Shown: positions 1-17,215 of the stretch, piece by piece
How positions within the stretch are numbered: position 1 is the stretch's first letter
How the letters are laid out: every line of letters begins with the position of its first letter
Source of the DNA: Ichthyophonus hoferi
Taxonomy: Eukaryota; Opisthokonta; Ichthyosporea; Ichthyophonida; Ichthyophonidae
Reading direction: 5' to 3'
Assembly (NCBI GenBank): GCA_002751075.1
Contig: NAOQ01000024.1
Coordinates: 203,772-267,771, forward strand
Length of the DNA stretch: 64,000 nucleotides
The notes under the pieces: generated by a model
Database searches by the model: none
What the model saw: only the letters and a program-made list of their open reading frames with translations
What the model was told of the DNA's origin: nothing
Program-made: the position numbers and the translations under genes

Positions 1-415
1 CCCCTCTTTTTTTTTTTTTTCTCCTATATATCTTTACTGCCTTCCTCACGTACATATACACATACACCCTCTCACTCTCTTGCTCTGTTTCTCTCTTTCT
101 TTCTAGTGTTACCAGTCTTTCTGCATATCTTTTTTTCCATCCCGCACTCTCGGCACATTCCCCTGTTTGCTCATCTTTCTATAATATAGTGTAAGTGTTC
201 TTCTCTATAGTTTTACTTATATTAGGATATTTTAAATGCTGACTGCTTGAGGTATATTTTGTAATAGTAAATATTGAAAACACGACGATTCAATTTTGTC
301 TCTTTATGTTTTACTTATATATTTCTAGTTATGCATTTTTGGAATAGTATTTAAAAAAAAACGAAAAACTGAATGAATATGAAGACTGTGTAAAATGTGA
401 TCTACACTGTTGCAG

Positions 416-614
416 AATTGAGTTCTCCAAGAGTATTCTTGCTGAAACCCCTGACAGTATTTATAAAAAAATTATTATTGCCTCGAGTATTGAGTATAGC
501 TGCAAACAATACGGTTTGGATTGGTCATTATACAGTTACTGTCATGCTTGCATCCACATATATGCCGCTAGACAATTAGATTTGCAGATGCCCTTAGATG
601 CACAGGGGCATTAA
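416..614 (+). CDS. Candidate 5' exon of the decarboxylase gene, or last exon of an upstream gene
   Basis: After an acceptor at 414-415 an open frame runs to a TAA at 612-614, with protein-like composition (for example KKIIIASSIEYSCKQYGLDW). A possible earlier exon at 107-190 sits between a CTAG acceptor and a GTAAGT donor and joins it in phase, but that stretch is pyrimidine-rich and may be chance. The frame equals that of the decarboxylase exon starting at 672. No in-frame ATG lies between 615 and 671, so the decarboxylase needs an exon further left. A GC-AG intron from GAT|GCACAG (exon end 599) to the acceptor at 670-671 would join them in phase 0. The alternative is an unrelated gene ending at 614, with AATAAA overlapping its stop. 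I cannot decide without transcripts. Confidence 0.35.
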
Positions 615-671
615 TAAACCCGGTGATAATATTATGTAGGGTATAATCCACTACTTACGATTGCAATACAG

Positions 672-3600
672 GTAGCGAAAGTCGACCCATTATCTCATGA
701 TGATCAGTATGAGCACTACATCATCACTCGCAACAACTCTATCGAAGTAGAACATAATGCTCTGCGAAGAGGGTCTTTAGACACCACCAGAGAACGCTCT
801 CGTTTGCTTCAATCTGAGGAATTCTACAATGCTTCCCTTATTAGGTAAGGTCTGACCTGCGTTCTCTTTGCCATTTTGTTTTTGCTATATGATAGAGATG
901 ATAATATATCTTAATCATTGGTTGCAATTAATATAATAAAATTTACTAGGAGAAGGATTATATATATTGAATACAGCACAGCTACTTTATTCTATTGTAT
1001 GATACCTCACGGCGACATCTTTCTGGATTGAAAGTGGTTGTGATATGGTCACTGCATTAATAGAATGATCGTAGAAAGGTAGCCGTCCTTTAAATTTAAT
1101 TGTTAATTGAACTACTTCATTCAAGAATTTGATGTGTCGTGAGACAAGTCATAATTGGTAGGATAATTTATTATTATTTTTTATAGTAAAACAGTTTAAG
1201 AATTTGCAATGCGAGGAGTCATGTACAGTATAGTATCAACCTGGTGTTCACCACAGTTTTCCCAGAGGTGTTGTAGTTATACCGATCTTGGATAAATGGA
1301 AAACTTGTTAGCATGTCTAAAGGGTTACCATTTGGCGTTCATATGGATTATTCTGTATACAGATATAATACGGAGGTTATACACTTTCCACCGTTATTGA
1401 GTTGAAATAGATAGTAGTACCACAAGGGGACAAATATTATTGGTGGGCCTTGGATTAGTTGCTATTATCCTGTCTCCTAACAACATATCATTCTATTGTG
1501 GCTACCAGGTATAATGGTTGGAAGCTACTACTCACCGCCGTGCGCCATGGCAACGGAGTGGAGGCCCTGAAACTACTAGCATGTCTAGAACCAACTGAGG
1601 CTATTATGGGCCATCCTGGCCCAACCATACTTTTAGAGTTGCGTAGATTCCTCGAGAAACAATTATTTGCCGAGGCCCTGCCTCTGGTAACTAAGGTTAT
1701 GAGACGTTTTAGCATTCGCATGGAAGGGTCAGGCGATGTATTAAAAGACCCCGAAGAGCCTTCCTTTGATGTATTATTCGTACAGAACAAGTCTGACATA
1801 GGCGATCTGCATTGTGATCTGGCCCTAGAGCTTAGTAGGATTTCCAAGAGAGATGATGCGCTTTGGTAGGTAATACTGAGTATAGGAACGGTGTATTTGT
1901 TTTTGTTATCAGAGGGCTGTGCTTAAGGTTTTCTTGCCAACATACCGGAGTGGTTTCATACATATATTTATACACATGTATGACAGTGTGCGTGATTTTA
2001 CGCAAATACATGGATGGGGTGGGTGGCGATGTAGGAATGGAGAAATTTATATATCTGAAGGTTCAAATATAACTAATTCCTTGTATGGGTCGCTATCAAC
2101 AGGTACGCCAGTGTGACTGTATCATGCTTCGAGGATGCTATGATAGCCCTACTGTACAACCACGATATTCAGGCGGTTGTCTTTACTTCGGATTTTGCTC
2201 CCAAGACTGAGGTATCCCTTTTCCGTCATCGTTTTACTTTCAAGAATAATCCCAAAAAACTTCAAGGCATGGATGAGTTTATAGACGAACCTCTTCAGCG
2301 CATCCAACATGGGGCCGGAATTTGTGATACATTTTTAGAAACCGCTAAGAAAGTTAGGCCTGAACTGGATTTATACTTTGTGGGGGTCAATGCATTTGCC
2401 AGGTCGACCGTGGCGAGAGCTAAACTGGTGCGCAGGGTATTCTCAGCCTTAGATGATCATACCGAGTTACACTTGGCCATTCTTGAGGGCGTCAAGGAGC
2501 GAATGTGTGCTCCTTTCTTTGATGGTAGCGTTCATTTGGCATCTTAATACTTGCATTGCATTTCTTACCCTGTAGATTTAAATATGATATGTTACCTAGC
2601 TGTTCCTAACTTTGCATATAAACACATCTACGCATATTTTTTATATTATACTTCAATGCCAACTACCTTTGGGCAAAGACTGCCATATAGCCCCAAGTAA
2701 TTTTTCCACTATTTAGGCGGGTATACCTTTCTCAGATCTTTTTATTCTTATCTTAATATCCCCTTTCCGATTCTACTTTAGCTGATGTATATTCATACTA
2801 TTATTCCACCAAAGGGGGATAGTAACATGAGAGTCATACTACACATTATGTAATTTTTTATGTTTTTTGTTTGTTCATTGTTTAAACTTGTTGACTAATA
2901 TTAAAGATCCTCCATGCATACTTTACATGAATTGTTTAGGAGAACTATCTAATAATTAAAAAAATTCTAACACTATATGCTATACAGCGGTGGTAGAGTA
3001 TTCAAACCGTCCAGTCAGCGTGTTCCATGCCATGGCCATATCCCGTGGTAATTCGCTGCTTAAATCCACATGGATTCAGGATTTGTTTAATTTCTATGGG
3101 CGCAATCTCTTCAAGGCCGAGTCTTCCTCTACCAGCGGGGGGTTAGATTCGTTACTAGACCCCCATGGCTCTCTGAAGTTTGCGCAGGAGAAGGCGGCGA
3201 AGGCATTTGGTGCCCATTACACATACTTTGTTACCAACGGCACCTCTACTGCCAACAAGATTGTGTGTCAGGTATGAGTATGTATGTCCTTGCAAAGTTA
3301 ATTAACCAAGCAGCTGTATCAATAAGTTCATTGGATGACAAATACCTTATCACCCGTTTATATGCATGATAATATCCGTTTACCCAAAGCACCATTTACC
3401 AGAAGGGCCTTTATCTGTTGCATATTTATGTAGCCTGTTGTATGTTTTTGTAGATACACAAAGGATATCCCATTAAGATTATTTTTACACCCACTCTCAC
3501 CACCATCCATTCTCATCCTAGGCCTTGATGGCACCTAAGGACATTGTGCTTATTGATCGAGACTGCCACAAGAGCCAGCACTATGGAATGGTATTGGGAG

Positions 3601-6600
3601 GAGTACAAGCCTGCTATTTAGATGCATATCCTTTACACGAGTACTCCATGTACGGAGGTGTGCCCCTGGACACCCTTAAGCGTACATTGCTATCTTACCG
3701 TAAGGCAGGAAAACTGCACAGGGTTAGGATGGTGATTTTGACCAATTGTACTTTTGATGGAATTGTTTACAATACAGAGAGGGTCATGGAGGAACTACTG
3801 GCTATCAAGCCTGATTTGATCTTCTTGTGGGACGAGGCGTGGTTTGCTTATGCAACATTCAACCCCATCATGCGTAGGAGGACAGGAATGGGCGCAGCTA
3901 CCAAAATTTTCGAAAAGATCCACACGCGTCAGTACAAGAGAAGGTACGTGCTGTATGGACTGTATTTACATATGGGTATGGGAGAGTCATAGGAATATAA
4001 GGCTATGTTGTGTATATGGGCACAGGAGGTATCAAGCCATTGGCTGTAAACGTTTTTAGAGCTTTATGTTTCCCCAAGTCAGGGTGGATTGCTAAAGGTG
4101 CTAATATATATGGATTAGTCAACTATTTGCTCTGACAATTCATACATTGGGCACACAATGGCATTGATTTACTCTTAAAAACGACGGTATGTGTTAATAT
4201 AACTCTTAAGAATATATATATTTATCTCCAATGCCTGATAGCTTGGTAGACAAGGGTACAGGTTTATAGGTTACGTTTCATAGCTGAAGATAATCATGTG
4301 CATATACACCTATTTTTATATATAGCCTCTCTTCTGACCCTGTTTTCCTCCATATGGTAGGTATGATCAATGGATAGCCAAGTTCGGATCAATAGCTGAC
4401 GCTAGTGATGAGATGCTCCTAAGCGAGAGGTTGTACCCGGACCCAGCCACGACACGTGTTCGGGTGTACGTCACTCAGAGTACCCATAAAGCCCTAACGG
4501 CTCTGCGCCAAGGATCTATGATCCACGTGTACGACGAGCTGTTCCGTAGACACGTCCTTCCTTCTTTCCAAGAGGCCTTCTTTACACATACATCCACATC
4601 ACCCAACTATCAAATTCTGGCCTCCTTGGACGTGGGACGCAGTCAAATGGAACTTGAAGGCTTTCAGTTCGTGAATGATGCCATCAGTTTGGCCATGACC
4701 CTGCGGAAGGCACTAGTCAGTCAGCCCACCATCAATAGTCTTATGCACTTTTTAGATGTTGACGAGATGATTCCACCCCAGTACCGTAATTGTTCCAAGG
4801 TATGTATATCTGATTGTTATGCTTCTTTGGAATCTCCCCCCCCACCTCTTTCTCGCTTCTCTCTTCCATCTATTCTGTATTTTTTTCTCTTTTTCTGGGT
4901 AGGGATTTGATAAGATTTGTATCTATGTTTAGGTTACAACCAACCCATAGTGCATCATGTGTGCTGGATCAGAGATGTCCCTTGATATAGGCCCATATTC
5001 TACTATTAATATACTTCCTATAATTGTAATCGAATTTGGCTGGCAAAACACCTTATTCTTATTTTGTTGGAGCCAGATCTGCTGCCTTTTAAATCCAGGA
5101 ATATTTCTAAAATTTGAAGATCCTATACTATTTGCAGGATCAGTGGGGCTTCTTAGCAACTCATTATTTCTTGGGTTATTGCTCACCAACTATATTATGG
5201 AGTCATGGATCATGTAGCCTATATGGTCTTGCGAATCCTACTAGTCATACCCCGTCCCCATTTCGTTTTATAAATGTGGCAGTGTTTTTTCTTTATTGTA
5301 TTCCATGTTATATGGGAAGACTATACACTTTAAACTTTTATAGTATGGTTTCCCTGGCGCTATTGATCTATTATGACCACGAGTATTACGGTTAAGAACT
5401 CACTATATATCCGTCTATGATATCTTAGACTTGTGTAAGTATGGTACAGCTTATATTATTCTGGTCACTTGGCAATCGGCGTTGCAGTTCTGTTTGATGT
5501 ATATTTTATTAGTTTAGGACACACTTCTAACCTTACAGTACCTCATTTTCATTTAAAATATGCAATAAACTTGCTATATTTTCTACACCTATCTATTCAC
5601 GTACTCATACAACTTCCCTGCATCTGCCTACTCTACCAGGTTGCAAATGGGGAGCATAAGTTCTACTGTAATGGCCTATTCCAAAGAGTGGAACAATGGT
5701 GGAGTAGTGACGATGAGTTTGTCTTGGACCCTACCCGGCTGACATTATACATTGGCCAGTCCGGGGTTGAAGGAGAGATATTCAAGGTCAAATGGCTTAT
5801 GGACAAATACGATATTCAAGTCAACAAGACCTCCCGGAACAGTGTGCTGTTCCAAACTCACATTGGCACTACACACAGCTCAATTGGGTATTTACTGCAG
5901 GTGAGTGTCTATTATGATGTCCATGTTTTTCTTTTGAACAAGCAGGACTCTGCGCTGACTGAGAAAAAACTCTCTTACAATACCTATATATGATCCAAAC
6001 TATCCCGTATATCAATGTTGATACAACTATGTATCTCTGTATCTCATAGTTCTTATTGTTACTAGTACCCTCCTTTGATGTTTTATACTTTAATTATATG
6101 GTGATCTTGTTGGCTAGACTCTCACAAATACTGTGTCCATATTGATCCGAGCTATCCATCGGTTGGGTTTCTCCCAATAATTAACCAGCGCGAACGGGTC
6201 ACAGGCACTCGAACGGATTGCTGATGAACTTACAAGATGGCGCAAGAATGCAGGGACTGAGCAACTAATGCTTCTGGAGAAGAAGATCCTCAGTCTAACT
6301 ACTGGGGCCCCACCTCTACCCGACTTCTCTTCCTTCCACCCAGCCTTTAGAGAACACAATGGCCCTAGTACACCTGATGGGGATATGAGACGGGCCTTCT
6401 TCCTGACGTACAATAAGAACAATGTGTGCTACGTTAAGAAAGACGTGGCCCTTGAGCGGATACGAAATGGAGAAATCTTTGTGGCCTCCACCTTTACCAT
6501 CCCCTACCCTCCCGGTTTCCCCATCCTAGTTCCAGGCCAGGTACAGGTCTAATCAGTTGTTTTTACTATATGATCTATGTATATTGGTTCTTTCATATTC

Positions 6601-7002
6601 AGGCTCACAGCTTGGTTCTCATTGTGATATCTTTTTACCATCTATGCTATTTCTAGCTTCCACATGCATGACAATTGCATCTTCTACTTGTTTGGTGACA
6701 GTAATCCATAGGGCAGTGACCACCACCCTGCAACCATATATGACATATCACCCTATCCTAATCATGAATTGATATTAAACCACTGATAACTGTGTGGGGA
6801 TGCTCAGGTAATTACAGCAGAGATTATCGAGTTCCTTATTAAACTAGATGTAAAGGAGATCCATGGCTACAATGACCAGCTGGGCCTGAGTGTGTTTAAA
6901 CAGTCAGTGCTGGACGATCTCCTACCGCCTACAACGACCAAGAGGACCTCTGAAGATGACGGTATCAAGGAGGAGGAGAGTAAGCGCAGCAAACAGGAAT
7001 GA
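672..7002 (+). CDS. Bacterial-type (fold I) Orn/Lys/Arg decarboxylase, PLP-dependent
   Basis: Likely converts arginine, lysine or ornithine to a polyamine precursor; the substrate cannot be told from sequence. Exons: 672-844, 1509-1865, 2103-2524, 2988-3271, 3522-3943, 4361-4799, 5640-5900, 6118-6161, 6189-6540, 6808-7002; all phases agree, giving 982 residues without the first exon. The order matches the AdiA/SpeC/CadA family: an N-terminal wing-like region, then the PLP domain with TNGTSTANK, DRDCHKS, DEAWFAY and QSTHKALTAL (PLP lysine codon 4488-4490), then SRNSVLFQT and PYPPGFPILVPGQ near the C-terminus. Bacterial members have about 710-760 residues, so this one has an extra N-terminal region of some 200 residues. 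The tail after the last conserved block is charged (KRTSEDDG, ESKRSK). Eukaryotes normally use the unrelated fold III ornithine decarboxylase, so an ancient transfer is plausible. The start codon is not resolved. Confidence 0.9.
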
Positions 7003-7189
7003 GTAAATGGACGCTTCAAGGCCAGCTCTCTGGCATGGCCATAGCATAAACAGTGTGCTATATATAATATATATATGCATATATACATTTAGACAGGCAC
7101 GTTAGAGCTGGTTTGGTATGTGGGTCAAGTAACTTCATACAGATATAGGGTAGTATCATTTTGTTTTTGGCCCAAAAGAGTCAATATAC

Positions 7190-7195
7190 TTTATT
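7190..7195 (-). terminator. Poly(A) signal AATAAA of the rpiA gene
   Basis: TTTATT on the + strand reads AATAAA on the minus strand, five bases after the rpiA stop codon. The 198-base gap between the convergent decarboxylase and rpiA stops must hold both 3' ends. No AATAAA was seen for the decarboxylase, only an AT-rich run around 7058-7087. Confidence 0.55.
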
Positions 7196-7200
7196 GTATT

Positions 7201-9207
7201 TTATTGGTTGCCACGCTTGGTGAAGCCACCATTCTCACCCCCGAAATAAGCCATATGGGCCATATTAATAAACAGGCCAGTCTCTACTAGGCCCGGAATA
7301 CGTAATAACTGTTCATTAAGTGTAACAGGGTCACTGATCAATCCAAAGTCAGCATCTAGAACGAAGTTACCGTTATCTGTAACCTACAAAGAGAGTGGGG
7401 AGTTAGCTTGATTGCCATAGTGTGCTGCAAAACACAATATGAGTAGCACAAAGGAGATCTCTGTGAATGTAATAATGGAAATGCTACGTCGACTGGACAA
7501 TATATATGTAAACACACAGGTAATAGGTTGCGGACTGAAACAAATTAATACAAGATAAATAGTCACATCCTGTAGTTAATACACCATTCCTATAAGGTGT
7601 GCTATGATTGGGGGAGGGCGGGGGGCGGAATTCCAACTTACAATAGGTCCAGCCTTGTTGACGGCCATTCTCAGCTTGGCCTTACCACCTAGGGTAGCAA
7701 TCTTATTGGACACAGGTACATATGCGAGGGGGAGCACCTCGATAGGCACACCCTTGAGCCACTGTATAAGAATGGACAGATTAGATTATACAAACTCCTG
7801 CATGCTAATTGACATAGGCTTTACTGGTCAATCAGTGTCCCGACTATGGGTGGGTGGGTAAGATGGCATTCGTAGCAGAGGTTATAAAGAAACTATGTTT
7901 ACTCACACAGGCAATAACAATGGCCTACCTGTTCACCCAGGACCTTGGAGTCTTTCCTGTAGTCGGCAATAACAATGAAGGTCTTAGCGTTATAGGCGAC
8001 CATCTTCTCCTGGGTTTGGCAAGCTCCACCACCCTTAATCAATTGCAGTTGGGAATCCACCTGGAAACACATCGATTAGTGTACCGTTATAGCCTTGGAT
8101 GTGTATACCCTAATAGGCATACCATTGATGTAACCCCAGCACACAATAAAAACATAATATTATTATTAGAGGGTGGGTGACTGGGTCTATCGTATTACCT
8201 ACGTATGTATTCAAAAGACCTCAAAATGCACCATATAAATACCCATCCATCTTATCTGATTCCATATCTCTTATATCAAACCTATTTCTAAACCTGTCCC
8301 AATATGTTTACATTTAGTAGCAAACAGGTAGTCGCACTGTACACATATTTCGTATTATGTTACATGCTGGAAAACTGGAAAACTAACTCCAGACAATTAT
8401 AAATAAACTCTAATATGTATAAAGTGTAACTCTTTGTTAAGTCGCCAAGTAATCAAGTGATAGAGTAGGTTAATAATAATAGGATAATTGTTAAGATAAA
8501 GTAGAGAAAACCTGCCTCATCAGCGCCATCAATAGCAAGATCTAGAGCGGGAGTGGTGGAAAGGTCTCCAAGAACCAAGCCATGTTCAAGAATAAGCTGG
8601 CGAGCCTGGAACCCAGTAGGCACGCAAATGATGTCAAGCTTTTCCGCTTTCACCCTTTGGCCTGTTTGTTAACGGATAGTCAGCGTGAAGACTTTACAAC
8701 TGCACAGGTGGCTCAACAATTATACCACCGTCTTTATGTTTCCAGGGTCTGTTACTTTTCCTTTAATCACTAAACTTGACCCACCCCCAATACACGCTCT
8801 CCTCCTTTCTTACATGTTCTAAACATTCTTCTTACTGCTATATTACTCATCAGCATTAAAAACCTATTTTGAAGCTACCAGGTCAATTCTTTGTTTATCA
8901 AGTCGGTTATTTCTTTTATATGATAATGCTACTCCCGGAAATCCTTTGAAAGTTTGACAAGGTGCCTGAGCTAAAGAAAAATAGAGGGTGGGTATCATAC
9001 CCAGACGCTCCACTGCGTATACAATCGTAGAGCCGCTTCCAACGCCAAGTGTCTTAGTGCTAGGCTGTAAGAGGAATAGTTAGTTAGATGTAGGCGTCTC
9101 CCACCACTCCTATAGAAAAAAATACCCATAAAGACTCCACTTACAGTTACCCATTCGTCAACCGCGGCGTAGGCGGCAGCCTTCTTTGCAAGTTCAACTG
9201 TAGACAT
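7201..9207 (-). CDS. rpiA: Ribose-5-phosphate isomerase A
   Basis: Interconverts ribose-5-phosphate and ribulose-5-phosphate in the non-oxidative pentose phosphate pathway (cytosol). Minus-strand exons: 9145-9207, 9001-9064, 8516-8661, 7929-8060, 7642-7761, 7201-7383; 235 residues, usual for the family. Seen motifs: [12 protein letters not shown] (phosphate loop), AIDGADEVD, then [14 protein letters not shown], and near the end a LDADFG block and [13 protein letters not shown]. Start: the ATG at 9205-9207; the frame stays open a little further upstream but has no earlier ATG. The third intron has to be read as GC-AG (GAG|GCAGGT), because the nearby GT would give the wrong phase while the GC gives the family sequence ADEVDSQL exactly. 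Convergent with the decarboxylase. Confidence 0.93.
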
Positions 9208-10602
9208 AATAATAGAACGCACACCCAGACTATATCTAGGCACAATGGACCTTAAGGTAAACGTTTTAAGGATATACCTTGACTAAAAAGGTATGAACGT
9301 GGCTCGCAGTATTTGTACGCCTTATATAAGCTTACAATTTTAACCAATTTAAACATCCTCACCAATTATAAATCTTATTCGAATGCATATCACTTAGTAG
9401 ACCAATAGAAAAAGTGTTTACTGTCCTAATATGGACGTTGGCCTTATTTGAGCTACTCCAATCAAACATTGGCTCATTTAACTTGGTCCGGCTTGTCAAA
9501 TATAGGTTGGCCCTGACCGTTATATTGGCGATTCGGGCCACAGGCTACAACATTTAAGGCCCTTCTTATTTTTGTCGTTGGGTTCCCAATTAAGAAATAC
9601 ATTTATTAGTGGTGTTGTGCATATAGATATATACCCAGTATCTTAGTGCACTATAAATTATTATCAATCCTGCGCCTCCATTTGGATTATTTAGTTTGTA
9701 TTATCCTTTAGACGTCATACAGCCGAGGTTGGGCCACGCCGTTTATTTACCTTTTCCGTTAAATTTATCCAAACAGGTTCTTATATACCTACTTGCCCAT
9801 ACTGCTGTCGAAGCTCTGTTGGTTCTTTTCCTGCTACCTGCTTCACTATGTTTTCTATTCTCATCCTTTGGTTATCACAGTTTGTCTAAGCATACTTGAA
9901 TAGACATGTTATTAGCTAGTTCTTAGTATGAACTTGAAAAACTAAACAGCAAGCAGCCTTTTGTACTTATGCAACACATATATACATGTTGCTTATGCTA
10001 CTCCATCCCTTTTCGTTTTTCACCTAATTATTTTTGTTTTCTTGAAAGCCTTTATTACTATCTTTGTACTTATTATTTTATCATCCTGTTCTTGTTTGGA
10101 CCTGCTCTCGTATTATCAGTTGTATACTTTCTTCTCTCCCTCTCTCCCTCTCTTTCCTTACTCCCCCATTTATATACTTTCAAGTATGTAATCACAGCTG
10201 GAACTCCTTCTGACCATTCCTTCCTGACCTAACTATCTATTATTATCTGTGTATTCTGGTTTACACCTGTCGTTTTCTCCTGTGGTCTCTTTCTTCTTTA
10301 TCTTTCCTTCATCTATCCCCTTTGTGGGACCATTCTTGTAGTTCAGTTTTTTTTTTTTTTTTTTTTTTTTTTCTTTTTTTTTTTGTTGGTATGATACCTT
10401 CTTGTTCCCAGGTAATTAATATGCTTATTAATATGTATATCGTATATCCTTCTCTGCGGGTTAGTCCTTGTGATTTATATATAGACTCTATGTGCTGTCA
10501 CTGTTACCATTGCTTATAGTCAACGGCTGGCAGTGATTGGATGGTCAGGTATGGTAAAGGGAAAAGCTTTAAACCAGTACTCACTTTGTAGTCTGCTGCA
10601 GG
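9208..10602. other. Intergenic region between divergent rpiA and RPT1
   Basis: About 1.4 kb that must hold the promoters of two divergent genes. It is AT-rich. From about 9960 to 10390 the + strand is strongly pyrimidine-rich, which produces open frames rich in Phe, Leu and Ser that I do not regard as genes. No clear TATA box, start element or RNA gene could be fixed by eye. Confidence 0.6.
10347..10384 (+). repeat. Poly(T) tract
   Basis: A run of 26 T, one C, then 11 T, about 220 bases before the RPT1 start codon and inside the pyrimidine-rich part of the divergent promoter region. It could be a nucleosome-excluding dA:dT tract or simply the poly(A) tail of an old retroposed copy; nothing around it decides. 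Confidence 0.9.
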
Positions 10603-15458
<4,856 letters not shown>

Positions 15459-16639
15459 TAGTTCTACTTCGCTCCCCGCGGAGTTTACCAATAAACATAA
15501 AATACCTATAATAGCCTTAATGCATTCATCTTGAATTGGATGTTCTTTTCAATTGCATTGATGTGTTTGATGTGGCCCTATCCATTTAGATTTTGAAAAG
15601 GGATTAGGAAGGGTGTCTCCATATATAAGCGGACGATATGCAGCATATTTTAATAGCTGTATGTTCTGATATATAATCGAGCAGTACTGTTCATGAGGCT
15701 TGGTATGCCACCCCTTTTACGGATGATACATTATTAATCGTGTAAGATTCTTGAAGTATATTTTGGAAATAATTGTGATTTATAGAGGGATAAAACAATT
15801 ATGATTTTCAGTCTGAGCAAACATTGTAAATTCTTTTTCAGATACTAAAAAAGTACTCAACTTTCCCAACATATTTCTATCATATTGATGCAATCAATTG
15901 ATAATGACAGCAATAGTTAGTATCTTTAAAAATTCATCTGAAAGCTACTGTCTGGTATTAATAATCTAGTATATTGCGCTTTGCACAGCAACAATTTTAA
16001 TGCAATTCTGCCCAGAAGCAGAATGAGATGTAAAAGCCGAATTCAGTTTCTTGCAAGAGTGCGTTAACTCTCGATTGATTAATTTGCTTTTAAGATCAGA
16101 TCTACGATCATCATGGCGATATTAAGCAACCGTCATTTCCATTTAAGTCCTACATGTGGCTTATTAGACTGGATTTGCAAGAGCTCCTCCTTAGGCTGTA
16201 AATGACATTATGCACGTAAATTCCTATTCCAACTTGATAAGTATTCCATGCTGCTGGTTAAAAACTATGCTAATATATATACCATTAATTCAATTGATGT
16301 CTGATACTATTTCTGTTCCCTACTACTGTTACCAGAGACGTGTAACTTCCTCTCTAAGAATTAATCTTTCTTTATTGAGGCCTTAGCAATCCAATTTCTT
16401 AGAAACCAATTAATTGGTTAATTCTGTATAGGTGAAGGGTAGGCATGAATTTATTAATTCTACATGAAAAAAAAAAAAAACGCTTATTAAATTAACCAAG
16501 AAAACTTGCACTTATTGGAATCTGTAAATGATGTAAGTATTGGAATGTTTAGGTTTCAGGACCAACAAAGGATAACAAAATAGAAGAATGTAGGAATAAA
16601 TCAGTGGTAGCCTGTGATTAATAGCCTCGAACTGCTGGG
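15459..16639. other. AT-rich intergenic sequence, left part of the repeat island
   Basis: It holds the RPT1 3' end and poly(A) signal near 15490, then AT-rich sequence with no open frame worth naming. A short poly(A) run lies near 16467-16480. Nothing recognisable was seen on either strand. Confidence 0.6.
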
Positions 16640-17215
16640 GTGTTATTGCTGAAGTGTATCAGCTGCCACAACTTCAGGGTAAGTATTTAGCAATAAACTC
16701 CATTGTCTTATATTATTACTTAATATTTCTCTTACATTCAACCTCTAAATGCTGTTTTACAACAAGATTTCACTTGATAGTTAAAAGCTGGACATTAATT
16801 AATGATAATTATATATTTCAAGAATGTTATTAATTGTATTTCACTAGAGACCAAATGTTTAGTATAGTCTAAAGTGAAAATTATTGTAGTTTTAAACAGT
16901 GATGGTCTTGGTAGTTTAACCCATAAACATGGGGGCTTATGGTACCTATGCTGTTATTTCTAAAGCAAGTTCCAAAATGATTCTTTGAATGGTCACTGAA
17001 TGACTTACTTTGAGCATGTTCCAAAGTAATCTTTGTGAATGTACCCTGGGCAACATAACATGCGATTAAATATCTTCTAGAACAACGCTGTTGAGTTCCC
17101 GTTGAATAATATGATAAACTCGACTGATTAAGTGTGTGATCAGCTTGGCTTTGGCTCAGACCTAACAACTATACAACCGGCATACATAGACTTAGCGGAT
17201 TCTGATTGTTAGTTA
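16640..17215. repeat. LTR-like repeat, copy 1 of 3
   Basis: This stretch aligns by eye with 19727-20110 and 23434-23930, all in the same orientation. Shared landmarks in order: a TG(T/C)TGAAGT start, an AATTA-rich block, a GACTA/GACCAAATGTTTAGTA-like block, ATGGTTTTAAA or its variant, and the end block with a CAACTATA.AACCGG match in copies 1 and 3. The copies are well diverged, so the insertions are old. Edges are approximate. It is a solo or broken LTR of an LTR retrotransposon; the family of these ends is not certain. Confidence 0.55.

Noticed and set aside
1488-1847. 119-residue minus-strand open frame
   Set aside because: Shadow of decarboxylase exon 1509-1865, whose own frame fits the neighbouring exons in phase and family.
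4929-5395. Open frames on both strands in the 840-base decarboxylase intron
   Set aside because: They lie between two exons that join in phase. The sequences are AT-biased and hydrophobic with no recognisable motif.
9961-10232. Two overlapping hydrophobic + strand open frames
   Set aside because: They come from a pyrimidine-rich tract (Phe, Leu, Ser, Tyr), a usual artefact before genes here. No family match.
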